Shown: positions 8,285 to 15,716, counted from the first letter of the stretch. The stretch is 21,975 bases of DNA from CAYNXB01 sp964401045 (GCA_964401045.1 CAYNXB010000041.1:1-21975); one strand, 5' to 3'. Numbers and translations: made by a program. Notes: generated by a model not told the origin, from the letters alone.

Positions 8285-8749
8285 TTACTCCAGCGGCACC
8301 CCCGGCACTTGCTTGGCGGTGCGAATGGTCAGCGAAGTCTTGACGCTCGCGACGTTGGGCGCGGGCGTGAGCTTGCTGGTGAGAAATTCCTGAAAGCTTT
8401 GCAGGTCTTTGCTGACGATCTTGAGGATGAAGTCGATCTCGCCGTTGAGCATGTGGCATTCGCGCACTTCAGGCAGGCCGCCGACATGCGTCTCGAACGC
8501 GCGCAAGTCCTCTTCCGCCTGACTCTTGAGGCTGACCATCGCGAACACGGTGATCGAGAAGCCGAGCTTCGAGGCGTCGAGATCCGCGTGATAGCCGCGG
8601 ATCACGCCCTCTTCCTCCAGCGCGCGGACGCGCCGCAGGCATGGGGGCGCCGTCAGGCCGACGCGCTGCGCAAGCTCGACGTTGGTGACTCGCCCTTCGC
8701 GCTGCAACTCGGCAAGCAAGCGCCGGTCGATCGAATCGAGATTGGCCAT
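8285..8749 (-). CDS. Lrp/AsnC family transcriptional regulator
   Basis: This 154-residue protein has the standard two-domain layout. An N-terminal winged helix-turn-helix (about 4-50, with VTNVELAQRVGLTAPPCLRRVRALEEEGVI) is followed by a C-terminal ligand-binding RAM domain (about 65-145, including the GEIDFILKIV and SFQEFLTSKL elements). The family binds DNA as oligomers and often senses amino acids. The length is typical and the start gives MANLDSIDRRLLAEL, as expected. It is divergent from the histidine kinase gene across 242 bp that contain an inverted repeat. Autoregulation is likely for the family but not shown here. The specific target is unknown. Confidence 0.94.
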   Translation of the reverse strand: MANLDSIDRRLLAELQREGRVTNVELAQRVGLTAPPCLRRVRALEEEGVIRGYHADLDASKLGFSITVFAMVSLKSQAEEDLRAFETHVGGLPEVRECHMLNGEIDFILKIVSKDLQSFQEFLTSKLTPAPNVASVKTSLTIRTAKQVPGVPLE

Positions 8750-8821
8750 GTCGCCCCAGCCCTTTGCCGCTCGAGTTTTCGTCTCAGCTCGAAACGGACA
8801 ATCGCCCGTCTGGAATTAACC

Positions 8822-8835
8822 ATGCGGAATCGCAT
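8822..8835. promoter_or_regulatory. Inverted repeat in the Lrp/histidine-kinase divergent region
   Basis: ATGCG and CGCAT face each other across GAAT, upstream of an AT-rich block (around 8849-8860, CTTTATTATTTATGG). The position between divergent genes suits an operator, possibly for the Lrp-type protein. The arms are only 5 bp, so confidence is low. Confidence 0.3.
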
Positions 8836-8991
8836 CCCGCTCGGCAACTTTATTATTTATGGCGGCAATTGTCCCGCATTGCAACGCGAATAGGAAACGC
8901 CATTCTCTCCGCCACCAAAGCCGATACCCAGCACCCCGCACGGGTGGGCCGGCAGCCGCTTCGCCGCAAGGGTCCGCGCTTTGGAGAACGC

Positions 8992-10650
8992 ATGTATTTC
9001 GACGACCGCCTCGCTACGGTTCTGCGCCTGGGCACCGGTGGCGAGCGCGCGGTGCGCACGCAGTTCCGCCAGCTCGTCGACCTGCTCGGCTCGGTCCCGT
9101 CGGGCGCAAGCGGCGAAATGCTCTCTCTGGCACACGTGCGGCTGGCCGAACTCAATGCCATGATCGATGCGGACGCGCGTGCGGCGATTTTGCGAGAGCC
9201 GGGCATGCGGCTGCGCAATCCGCGGCTGGTGCGCTGGCTTTCCGAAGGCGAGACTACGGTCGCGGCCGCCGCGATGGCAGCCGCGCGCCTCAAGCCAGAT
9301 GATTGGGAAGCTCTGATCCCGACCCTGCCCGTGCCGGCGCGCGCCCTGCTGCGGCACCGCCGCGATCTGCCGGACGGCACGCGCGACTTGCTCGCGCGGC
9401 TCGGCATCCACGATCTCGTGCTTCCCGAGCCCGAGCAGATTGAGGAGCCGTTCGAGCTTGGCCCGGAGATGGAGCTCGCCGGCGACGAAATCGAGCCGGA
9501 GAGCCGCGCCGGGATCGGCGAGCTGGTGCGGCGCATCGAAAACTTCCGCCAGACCCGCCGGGACGCTGCAGGCGACCGGCCCGGGGCTGCCACGCCGGGC
9601 CTGCCGCTCGACCAAGCCGGGCACGAGCAGCGCGCGCGTGCGCTGCAATCGTTCGAATTCGCAAGCGATCCCGGCGGGCGCATCGCCTGGGCCGAAGGCA
9701 CGGTGGCGCCGATGACGGTCGGCATGATGTTGCTGTCATCCGCGCCCGATGCGCCCGCGCGCGCTGGCGAGGCGACGCTCGATGCCATGCGCAGCCACTT
9801 ACCGGTGCGTGACGGGCGGCTGGTGATCGAAGGCGCGCCCGCGGTGGCGGGCGAATGGCGGATCGACGCCGCGCCGCGCTTCCTCGAAGGCGGGGGCTTC
9901 GCGGGATATCAGGGCCGGCTGCGGCGGCCCGCCCGCCCGCCGCGCGAAGCCCCGGTAGATCGCGCCCGGCAGGCGGACCTCATCCGCCAGCTGCTGCACG
10001 AATTGCGCACGCCGGTGAACGCGATCCAGGGCTTTGCCGAAGTGATCCAGCAGCAGGTGATCGGACCTGCGCCGAGCGAATATCGCGCCCTCGCCGCCGC
10101 AATCGCGATGGACGCTGCGCGCATCCTCGGCGGGTTCGATGAGCTCGATCGCATGGCGCGGCTCGAAAGTGGCGCGATGGCGCTCGATGATAGCGGCAGT
10201 GACCTGTCCGAACAGCTCGACCAGGCGGTGCAGCGGCTCGATGGTGTGCTCCGGCCCCGCAGCGCGCGGATCGCGATCTCCGGTGCCGGGCAGGCATGCC
10301 CGATAACGCTCGGATCGGATGATGCCGCGCAGCTCGCATGGCGCGTGCTCGGCACGATCGCCGGGGCGCTCGGGCCGGGCGAAGTGTCCGACGTGTTCCT
10401 GCGACGGCAAGACGGCAAGGCTATGGCGCTGATCCAGTTGCCCGCCTCGCTGGAGGAACACGACGACCTGTTCGCGCCGGTTTCCACCGGGGGCGAGCGG
10501 CGCAGCGTCAGCTCCGGCATGTTCGGGCCCGCGTTCGCGCTCCGGCTGGCGCGCGCCGAAGCGGCCGCGGCCGGCGGGGACCTGGTGCGCCAGGGGGAGC
10601 TATTGATCCTTTCCTTGCCGCTCTTGACCGGCCAGAAGGTGAACCATTAG
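8992..10650 (+). CDS. Cytoplasmic histidine kinase-like protein with degenerate ATPase domain
   Basis: This 552-residue protein has no membrane segment. Residues 1-145 are helical and repeat-like (HVRLAELNAMI, NPRLVRWLSEGETTVAAAAM, PVPARALLRHRRDLPDGTRDLLARLG). After an acidic linker comes a PAS-like stretch (about 218-312). The dimerisation/H-box follows, with phospho-acceptor H336 in QLLHELRTPVNAIQGF. In the C-terminal region an F-box-like DDLFAPV (491-497) and a G2-like GMFGPAFALRLARAEAAAAGG (509-529) are visible. The N-box asparagine and the D-x-G-x-G box are missing: the N-box position reads WRVLGTIAGALG. It may therefore be a phosphotransferase or pseudokinase. The start at 8992 is chosen for GGAG 5 bp upstream and the family-like MYFDDRLATVL; an in-frame ATG at 8764 has no such support. 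It abuts the deacetylase gene. Confidence 0.85.
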   Translation: MYFDDRLATVLRLGTGGERAVRTQFRQLVDLLGSVPSGASGEMLSLAHVRLAELNAMIDADARAAILREPGMRLRNPRLVRWLSEGETTVAAAAMAAARLKPDDWEALIPTLPVPARALLRHRRDLPDGTRDLLARLGIHDLVLPEPEQIEEPFELGPEMELAGDEIEPESRAGIGELVRRIENFRQTRRDAAGDRPGAATPGLPLDQAGHEQRARALQSFEFASDPGGRIAWAEGTVAPMTVGMMLLSSAPDAPARAGEATLDAMRSHLPVRDGRLVIEGAPAVAGEWRIDAAPRFLEGGGFAGYQGRLRRPARPPREAPVDRARQADLIRQLLHELRTPVNAIQGFAEVIQQQVIGPAPSEYRALAAAIAMDAARILGGFDELDRMARLESGAMALDDSGSDLSEQLDQAVQRLDGVLRPRSARIAISGAGQACPITLGSDDAAQLAWRVLGTIAGALGPGEVSDVFLRRQDGKAMALIQLPASLEEHDDLFAPVSTGGERRSVSSGMFGPAFALRLARAEAAAAGGDLVRQGELLILSLPLLTGQKVNH

Positions 10651-11674
10651 CCACGGCGGCCACCAAGGCGAGGCGCAGATCAGACCGATTACCCAAGTCC
10701 CGCCCGCCGAAGCCAGGGCCAGGTTCCGAAGCGGCTTCGGCCAGCGCTTCCTGCTGACGGTCGACACCGAAGAAGAGTTCGACTGGGACGGACCGATCGC
10801 GCGCGAGGGCTTCTCACTCGATCACATACCCCGGCTGCGCAAGTTCCAGCAGTTCTGTGAAAGCGAGGGCGTCAGCCCGCTCTACCTGATCGACTGGCCG
10901 ATCGCGACATCCTCGCTCGCCGCCGACATCCTCAAGGACCCGGTGCGGGAGGGTAAGGCCGAAGTGGGCATCCAGCTCCATCCCTGGGTCAACCCGCCGT
11001 TCGAGGAGGAAGTGAGCGATCACAACTCGTTCGCCGGCAACCTGCCGCGGGAACTCGAGCGCGCCAAATTCCGCCGCCTGCGCGATACGATCGAGGAACG
11101 GTTCGACACATTGCCGCTGGTGTACCGCGCGGGCCGCTACGGCGTTGGCCCGCACACGGCTGACGTGCTGCGCGAATGCGGCGTGGCGATCGACAGCTCG
11201 GTTCGTTCCAAGTTCAATTACAGCTCCGTCGGCGGCGCCGATTTCCGCCGCCATCCGCTCCATCCCTATTGGCTCGGCGATACGCGCAGGCTGCTTGAGT
11301 TGCCGCTCACGACGGTGTTCTGGGGCATGCTGCGCAAACAGGGAGATTGGCTCCACCCGGCGCTGTGGCGGCTCCCGAGTCTGCGCGGAGTGCTCGCCAA
11401 GCTCGGGCTGCTCGAACGCATCCCGCTGACGCCGGAAGGCGTTTCGGTGGAAGAAGCTATCCGCGGCATCGACATCGCGATCGACGATGGGCTGCCGGTG
11501 CTGGTGCTGAGCTTCCACAGCCCATCGCTGCGGCCCGGCAACACCCCTTACGTGCGCGAGGATCGCGATCTGGACGCGCTCTACGACTGGTGGCGGCGGG
11601 TGTTCGCCTATCTCGAACGGCGCGGCATCGCACCCACCACCGCGAAGGAGATTGTCGACGCGGTCGAGGTCTAG
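10646..11674 (+). CDS. Polysaccharide deacetylase family protein (non-canonical start)
   Basis: This protein has the NodB-homology fold for metal-dependent deacetylation of N-acetyl sugars. Motif 1 is LLTVDTEEEFDW (catalytic/metal D40 in my numbering). A metal histidine lies in GIQLHPW (H112). YRAGRYGVGP (160-169) and LVLSFHSPS follow further on. There is no signal peptide. The first ordinary in-frame start is a GTG at 10943, but it would remove motif 1, so translation must begin upstream. No ATG, GTG or TTG occurs in frame back to the stop at 10640-10642. I place the start at ATT 10646-10648, which overlaps the kinase stop by one base and has GAAGGTG just upstream. A CTG at 10751 is an alternative, as is a sequence error. 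The reading is coupled to the histidine kinase gene. Confidence 0.8.
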   Translation: MSHGGHQGEAQIRPITQVPPAEARARFRSGFGQRFLLTVDTEEEFDWDGPIAREGFSLDHIPRLRKFQQFCESEGVSPLYLIDWPIATSSLAADILKDPVREGKAEVGIQLHPWVNPPFEEEVSDHNSFAGNLPRELERAKFRRLRDTIEERFDTLPLVYRAGRYGVGPHTADVLRECGVAIDSSVRSKFNYSSVGGADFRRHPLHPYWLGDTRRLLELPLTTVFWGMLRKQGDWLHPALWRLPSLRGVLAKLGLLERIPLTPEGVSVEEAIRGIDIAIDDGLPVLVLSFHSPSLRPGNTPYVREDRDLDALYDWWRRVFAYLERRGIAPTTAKEIVDAVEV

Positions 11675-11729
11675 GTTGTCTTGCGGAATTCCAGAGAGTA
11701 GGCCGCGCGGCGCGCCGATGGATCGGGAA

Positions 11730-11805
11730 GGGCCTGTAGCTCAGCGGTTAGAGCTGGCCGCTCATAACGGCTAGGTCGCGGGTTCGAATCCTGCCGGGCC
11801 CACCA
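11730..11805 (+). tRNA. tRNA-Ile2 with CAT anticodon (lysidine type)
   Basis: The acceptor stem GGGCCTG pairs with CGGGCCC, followed by A and encoded CCA. The D stem is GCTC/GAGC. The anticodon stem GGCCG/CGGCT holds loop CTCATAA (anticodon CAT). The T arm is GCGGG-TTCGAAT-CCTGC. A CAT anticodon can mean initiator Met, elongator Met or Ile2. The first base pair is paired (unlike initiator tRNA), and the body matches tRNA-Ile2 sequences such as E. coli ileX/ileY in the GCTCAG-GGTTAGAGC and AGGTCGC parts. I therefore favour the form modified by TilS to read AUA. Elongator Met is the alternative. Confidence 0.88.
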
Positions 11806-11827
11806 TCGCCGCGGCGAAAACTAGAGT

Positions 11828-11904
<77 letters not shown>

Positions 11905-11953
11905 ACTTTTGCGAGACGAAAAACTCCCGACCGAAGCGACCGGGGTCGACTCG

Positions 11954-11974
11954 AGACCGTGCGAGGCACGGTCT
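11954..11974 (+). terminator. Hairpin downstream of the tRNA-Ile2/tRNA-Pro pair
   Basis: AGACCGTGC (11954-11962) pairs perfectly with GCACGGTCT (11966-11974) across a GAG loop. The T-run after it is weak (TCTTC), so it may instead be a transcript-processing or bidirectional structure. It lies between the tRNAs and the convergent acidic-protein gene. Confidence 0.5.
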
Positions 11975-11999
11975 TCGCCGGAAGGCTCCCGAGCGGCAG

Positions 12000-12347
12000 C
12001 TATTCGTCGCCCGAATCGTCCTCGGGGAGCGCTTCCTCGGCGATCTCGGCCCCGGGGTCCTCGACACTCGAAAGGTCGCTGGAATCGTCAACGTCGTCGT
12101 TCATGACGACCTGGGGCTGGTCCTCCTCCGGAACGTCCTCGGACGCGTCTTCGACCACGCTCGGCGGCTCGTGAATCGTCTCTACCGGCGCCGCTGCTGA
12201 CTTCGCGCCGTTCTCGCCATTTGGCTGGGACTGCGCCGTCTGCGACAACACCCCGCCGCGCTCGCCGGTACCAACCAGCTCAGCCACCACGAGCAGGAGC
12301 CCAACGATTACGAACAGCGCGAGCCAGCGATTGTTGAACGGATTCAT
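12000..12347 (-). CDS. Membrane-anchored, highly acidic protein, last gene of the tad-minor-pilin operon
   Basis: This 115-residue protein has one N-terminal hydrophobic helix (about 8-27, WLALFVIVGLLLVVAELVG) and then a long, probably disordered tail. The tail is extremely rich in D, E and S (for example EDASEDVPEEDQPQVV, and DDVDDSSDLSSVEDPG to the end). No domain is recognised. Its ATG overlaps the stop of the preceding TadE/F-type gene (ATGA overlap, 12344-12347), so it is translationally coupled. The topology would put the acidic tail in the periplasm if the helix acts as a signal anchor. A charge-based role (cation binding, partner of pilin-like subunits) is possible but not shown. Confidence 0.7.
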   Translation of the reverse strand: MNPFNNRWLALFVIVGLLLVVAELVGTGERGGVLSQTAQSQPNGENGAKSAAAPVETIHEPPSVVEDASEDVPEEDQPQVVMNDDVDDSSDLSSVEDPGAEIAEEALPEDDSGDE

Positions 12348-13048
12348 GGCACGCAGCTGTTCACCGGCGCTTTGGGCTCCGGATTGCTCGGATAGCCGGG
12401 ATCGTCGGGATTATTGGGATTGGACAGAGCCCGGTCGTCACGCACGTACATTGCCGCGGTCTTGCGGATCGGCCCGGTGGGAATGAAGCGTCCGAACAGC
12501 AGCGGCTGATAATCGTAGACCACTTCCACGAACATGATCGCATAGCCGGGCTCGGCCTTGAGCACGCGCCCGGTCGGGCCCATGCCCTTGAAGCCGGTAC
12601 CGGTCTTGCCATCGCCCTGATTGCCGTAGCTCGATATATAGCCGGTTTTGGCGCCGAAGCAGCGTTGCCAGTGAAGCCACTGTCCATTGCTCGAGTTGGT
12701 CTCGAGGCTCGACAGGATCAGCCGGCCATTCGCCTGGATGTCGAGGTTACCGGACTGCACTTCGGCGGCCTGGAACGCTTCGTTGACGTCGTATTCGCGC
12801 ATGTACGGCACGCCTGCGTCGATCTGCTCTTTGGCGCGCGAGGCGTTATCCGCCAGCGACACCGCGATCTGGCTCACCCGCATATGGGTGACGGAATAGT
12901 TAGCGACCTCGATGCCGCCCAGCCCGAGGATCGTCATGAACGGCAGCGAATAGGCGAATTCCACGAGCGCGACGCCGCTCGCGTCGCCCAGCAGGCGGCG
13001 CAGCAGGCGCGGAATGCGCATCCGCGAAGAGGCGAGCGCGCGCATCAT
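12344..13048 (-). CDS. TadE/F-type pseudopilin-like protein
   Basis: This 234-residue protein has the N-terminus of TadE/TadF minor pilins: a basic leader, then G25 | VALVEF with Glu at +5 (E30) and a single hydrophobic helix (about 26-48), followed by a large periplasmic part. This matches the prepilin-peptidase recognition pattern. The periplasmic part has two cysteines (RCFG and the C-terminal NSCVP). The start at 13048 overlaps the upstream gene's stop in an ATGATGA arrangement; a start at 13045 is equally possible. The family supports assembly of Flp/Tad pili, but the core tad genes (pilin, secretin, ATPase) are not in this window. Confidence 0.82.
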   Translation of the reverse strand: MMRALASSRMRIPRLLRRLLGDASGVALVEFAYSLPFMTILGLGGIEVANYSVTHMRVSQIAVSLADNASRAKEQIDAGVPYMREYDVNEAFQAAEVQSGNLDIQANGRLILSSLETNSSNGQWLHWQRCFGAKTGYISSYGNQGDGKTGTGFKGMGPTGRVLKAEPGYAIMFVEVVYDYQPLLFGRFIPTGPIRKTAAMYVRDDRALSNPNNPDDPGYPSNPEPKAPVNSCVP

Positions 13049-13656
13049 GGCGCGGGGCAGATCTTCTTGCGGGTCCGCGCGGCCTGCGGGCCATACGGCT
13101 GGTTGCGCAGTGTCGTCGATGCCGAGATCGTGTTCTTGTCCGGCAGGCCGATCAGCTTCCACAGCGGGAATGCGCGGTCGTACTGGATAGTGGCGGTGTA
13201 GACCGCGACATCCTTGGCTCCGCCGACACCGTCCTTGCCGATGTCGTTCTCCCACTCGTCGCTGTTGTTTTCGTCCCAGAAGCATTCGTCGTCGTCGTAA
13301 ACGTCGTTCTTGTTCTTATCCTCGAAGTCTTCCGGGCGGCCGACATCGTTGAACGATTTATAGTTGACCCGCTTGAGCGTGTATTGGGGATTACCGAACA
13401 CGATCGGCCGCGTCTGCGCTTTGATGTACTCGTCGATCTGCGTGAGCTGATTGGGGCCGCTTTCGAGGCCTGCGTCGCGACCGGCATCCTGCATCGCGCC
13501 CTGGAGCACCGATTGCGCGTACATCGTCTGGCCGATGTCGAAGATGCCGAACAGCAGCACCAGGAACGTCGGCAGCACGATCGCGAATTCGGGCAGCGTG
13601 GCGCCGCGCTCATCGGGCGCCAGCCGGCGCGGCCGCATGGTCTGGAGCAACGGCAT
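13045..13656 (-). CDS. TadE-type pseudopilin-like protein with a calcium-loop-like segment
   Basis: This 203-residue protein shows the prepilin motif G18 | ATLPEF with Glu at +5 (E23), followed by a hydrophobic helix (about 24-46) and a soluble part. Residues 113-124 (DKNKNDVYDDDE) have the D-x-N-x-N-x-x-x-D-x-x-E spacing of an EF-hand-like calcium loop. A second acidic stretch with similar spacing follows at 128-138. One cysteine lies in this loop region (C125) and one near the end (C200). The start overlaps the TadG stop by one base (TGATG). Family knowledge places it in the inner membrane or periplasm as a minor pilin of a Tad system. Confidence 0.85.
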   Translation of the reverse strand: MPLLQTMRPRRLAPDERGATLPEFAIVLPTFLVLLFGIFDIGQTMYAQSVLQGAMQDAGRDAGLESGPNQLTQIDEYIKAQTRPIVFGNPQYTLKRVNYKSFNDVGRPEDFEDKNKNDVYDDDECFWDENNSDEWENDIGKDGVGGAKDVAVYTATIQYDRAFPLWKLIGLPDKNTISASTTLRNQPYGPQAARTRKKICPAP

Positions 13657-15671
13657 CAGGCGCCAAGCCTCAGGTCGGCCACTTGCGCGGCGATGAACTT
13701 GAAGGTGTTGCGCAAGGCTTCCGTGTTGCTTGAATAGTAGGCGCGACCGTTGCTGGCGCAGTCGCGCAGCGTATTGGTCATGCTAGTGCCGAAGGCGACC
13801 ACCCAAATGGTGGTCCCTTGTGCCTTGATCGCCTCGCACAACGCCGAGAAACGCGCATTGTGGCGCGAGGTGATGGTGTTTTCATAGCCATTGGGCGCGA
13901 TGCGGTGATCGAGGTTCTCTATGCCGTATGCTGAGTATCCCGAAGCGGTTGGTTCCATGATGCCGTCGGTCATGAAGATAATGTGCTTGCTGACGTTGAT
14001 CTTGTCGGCGTCGAGATTGACGTTGGTGGCAAACAGGCCCGTCGGGCTGGTCAGCCGGCCACCCCATATCATGCCGATATCGTGGTACGTGTTGCCCTCG
14101 GCGTTGAGGTTGTTGACGTAGGAGTTGAGCCAGGAAGGAACGTTGTCGGGGTCGTCAGATAGATCCACAGTGCGGAGCAGCATCATCTCCGCGGGGCACT
14201 TGTAGCTCGGGTTGCCGGGCACACTGCTGGTCTTGCCGTTCGTGTAACTGGCGTTGGTATAAAAATAACCGTCCGCCCACCGGTAGTAATAGTTCTTTTC
14301 GGATTCGGAGCTGCGCGTGTATTCGACCTGGCCCCAAAGCGGATGCCACCAGGTATCGTCGTCCTCGGCTTTTGCATCGAAATTCAAGTCGAATGCATCG
14401 TCGGGGATCGGGTCGAAATCAGTTTCCGGCACGGTCTTGCGTTCTTCGATGCAGCCGTTCCAGGTGACGTTCGTCGTGTTAATTGCGCCGCCTTCCATGT
14501 GCACGTCGGTATCCACGCCGCGATAGATTCGGGCGAGACGAACCACATTATAATCGCCGCTTTTGTCGACCAGCGTGGGATTGGAGCTTGTGCGATTGAC
14601 GTCGGTGGCGATTTCTACCGACTGCAGCCCCTTGAAGGCCGTCGTGTCGATCGCGTCTTCGCCGTAAATCCAGTTGGTGAACTTGTACTTTCGGGTGGTG
14701 ATCGTGTTGATGTAGCGACGCTGGCAGGTTCCGATATCGACCTTGCTCTTACCGCTGCCGCGCGTGCCGGTTTTGCTCCAGGACTCATAGTTGTACTCGG
14801 TCGAGTTCACCGGATTGGGCAGCGGCCCCCCGGTCGTGACTGGATTCGGCCCGTTGGTCGGATAATTGTTTTCACCCCAGTTCTGGCACTCCGTCTTTGA
14901 GATGGCAGAACCAAAAGTGTTATATCCGCGCCCCGTTTCGTCGACATCGTCGACCCCGGTCTGGAAGTTGGCAACACGGGTCTGGTAGCTCGTCAGATTC
15001 GAGAAGGCCGCCGTGCTGAGCGCCCCGCTGCTGATCAACCCCTTTACATTCACCGTCATCGAATACGGCACGAAGCCGTAGCGTATACGGGTGCGATTGT
15101 CGTTGACGGCCTGGTTGATCGTCTTGTGAAAATCGCGCACGGCATCGCGCAGGCCCTGAATCTTGGTCGGTTCGCCCCAGTTGATCGGGCTATCCATCGA
15201 CCCGGTGGTATCGAGCACGAACATGATGTCGGCGTTGCCGATCTGCAGCTCGGCCATGCAGTTCACCGACAGGTTGACGGTGTCCGTGCCGAAGATCTTC
15301 ATCAGCAACGTCGGCACTACCGCGGTGGCGGTACCGAGCACCTGGCCGTCGTCATTGTCGCTGGTGGTGTAACTCACGTCAGTGGGCTTGATATTGAGCC
15401 CCTTGCCGTTGAAGTTGAAGTTGAACATCGAGTTGGCCTTGGCCTTCTCGTTGGTACCATACGAGCCGGACTTGCTCATCGCCTTGCGGCCCGCGAGCAC
15501 CCCCGCGTCGCACGCGGACTGGAGCTGCGTCTTCGCCATGTAGGAACGGCTGATATCGACGCCGCCGCCGATCAGGGCCATCATCGGAATCAACGACGCA
15601 GCGGCGATCGCGAGCGTGTTGCCCGCATTATCGCGTCCCAGTCGAGCGATCAGCGTGAGGCAGCCAGTCAT
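13656..15671 (-). CDS. TadG-like protein with von Willebrand factor A domain
   Basis: This 671-residue protein starts with a basic tip and the TadG/TadE-like helix (about 18-36, NTLAIAAASLIPMMALIGGGVDISR), followed by the typical QSACDAGVLAGRKAM. It lacks Glu at +5, so it is probably not processed like its two neighbours. The VWA domain begins at about 148 with the MIDAS-type D154-TTGSM. Its second half (IIFMTDGIMEP, then ALCEAIKAQGTTIWVVAFG) comes some 400 residues later. The long insert between them is Asn/Tyr/Thr-rich, has several cysteines, and shows no domain I recognise. The ATG at 15671 is preferred to a TTG at 15698 because it gives the family N-terminus. It heads the four-gene operon. 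The DNA is visibly less GC-rich than the flanks. Confidence 0.87.
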   Translation of the reverse strand: MTGCLTLIARLGRDNAGNTLAIAAASLIPMMALIGGGVDISRSYMAKTQLQSACDAGVLAGRKAMSKSGSYGTNEKAKANSMFNFNFNGKGLNIKPTDVSYTTSDNDDGQVLGTATAVVPTLLMKIFGTDTVNLSVNCMAELQIGNADIMFVLDTTGSMDSPINWGEPTKIQGLRDAVRDFHKTINQAVNDNRTRIRYGFVPYSMTVNVKGLISSGALSTAAFSNLTSYQTRVANFQTGVDDVDETGRGYNTFGSAISKTECQNWGENNYPTNGPNPVTTGGPLPNPVNSTEYNYESWSKTGTRGSGKSKVDIGTCQRRYINTITTRKYKFTNWIYGEDAIDTTAFKGLQSVEIATDVNRTSSNPTLVDKSGDYNVVRLARIYRGVDTDVHMEGGAINTTNVTWNGCIEERKTVPETDFDPIPDDAFDLNFDAKAEDDDTWWHPLWGQVEYTRSSESEKNYYYRWADGYFYTNASYTNGKTSSVPGNPSYKCPAEMMLLRTVDLSDDPDNVPSWLNSYVNNLNAEGNTYHDIGMIWGGRLTSPTGLFATNVNLDADKINVSKHIIFMTDGIMEPTASGYSAYGIENLDHRIAPNGYENTITSRHNARFSALCEAIKAQGTTIWVVAFGTSMTNTLRDCASNGRAYYSSNTEALRNTFKFIAAQVADLRLGA

Positions 15672-15696
15672 CGGCGCAGGATCCCATTTCACGTCC

Positions 15697-15716
15697 AACT
15701 GGCGCTTTTGCCAGTT
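15697..15716 (-). promoter_or_regulatory. Hairpin in the tadG leader
   Basis: AACTGGC (15697-15703) and GCCAGTT (15710-15716) pair perfectly over a 6-nt loop, 26 bp upstream of the proposed tadG ATG. In the transcript it would fold just ahead of the ribosome site region, so it may affect translation or mRNA stability. This is structural inference. Confidence 0.4.

Noticed and set aside
8764..8991. Upstream ATG extension of the histidine kinase
   Set aside because: It spans the divergent promoter region, lacks a ribosome site, and the family N-terminus begins at the ATG at 8992, which has GGAG 5 bp upstream.
10943..11674. GTG start for the deacetylase
   Set aside because: It would delete the first beta strand and the catalytic TVDTEEEFDW motif, which are plainly encoded in frame upstream.
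12665..13201. Plus-strand ORF antisense to the TadE-type genes
   Set aside because: The minus strand has overlapping genes with prepilin motifs and coupled starts; the plus frame has no recognisable feature.
15672..15698. TTG start giving nine extra residues to the TadG-like protein
   Set aside because: The ATG at 15671 gives the family-type short basic N-terminus; the TTG lies at the leader hairpin.
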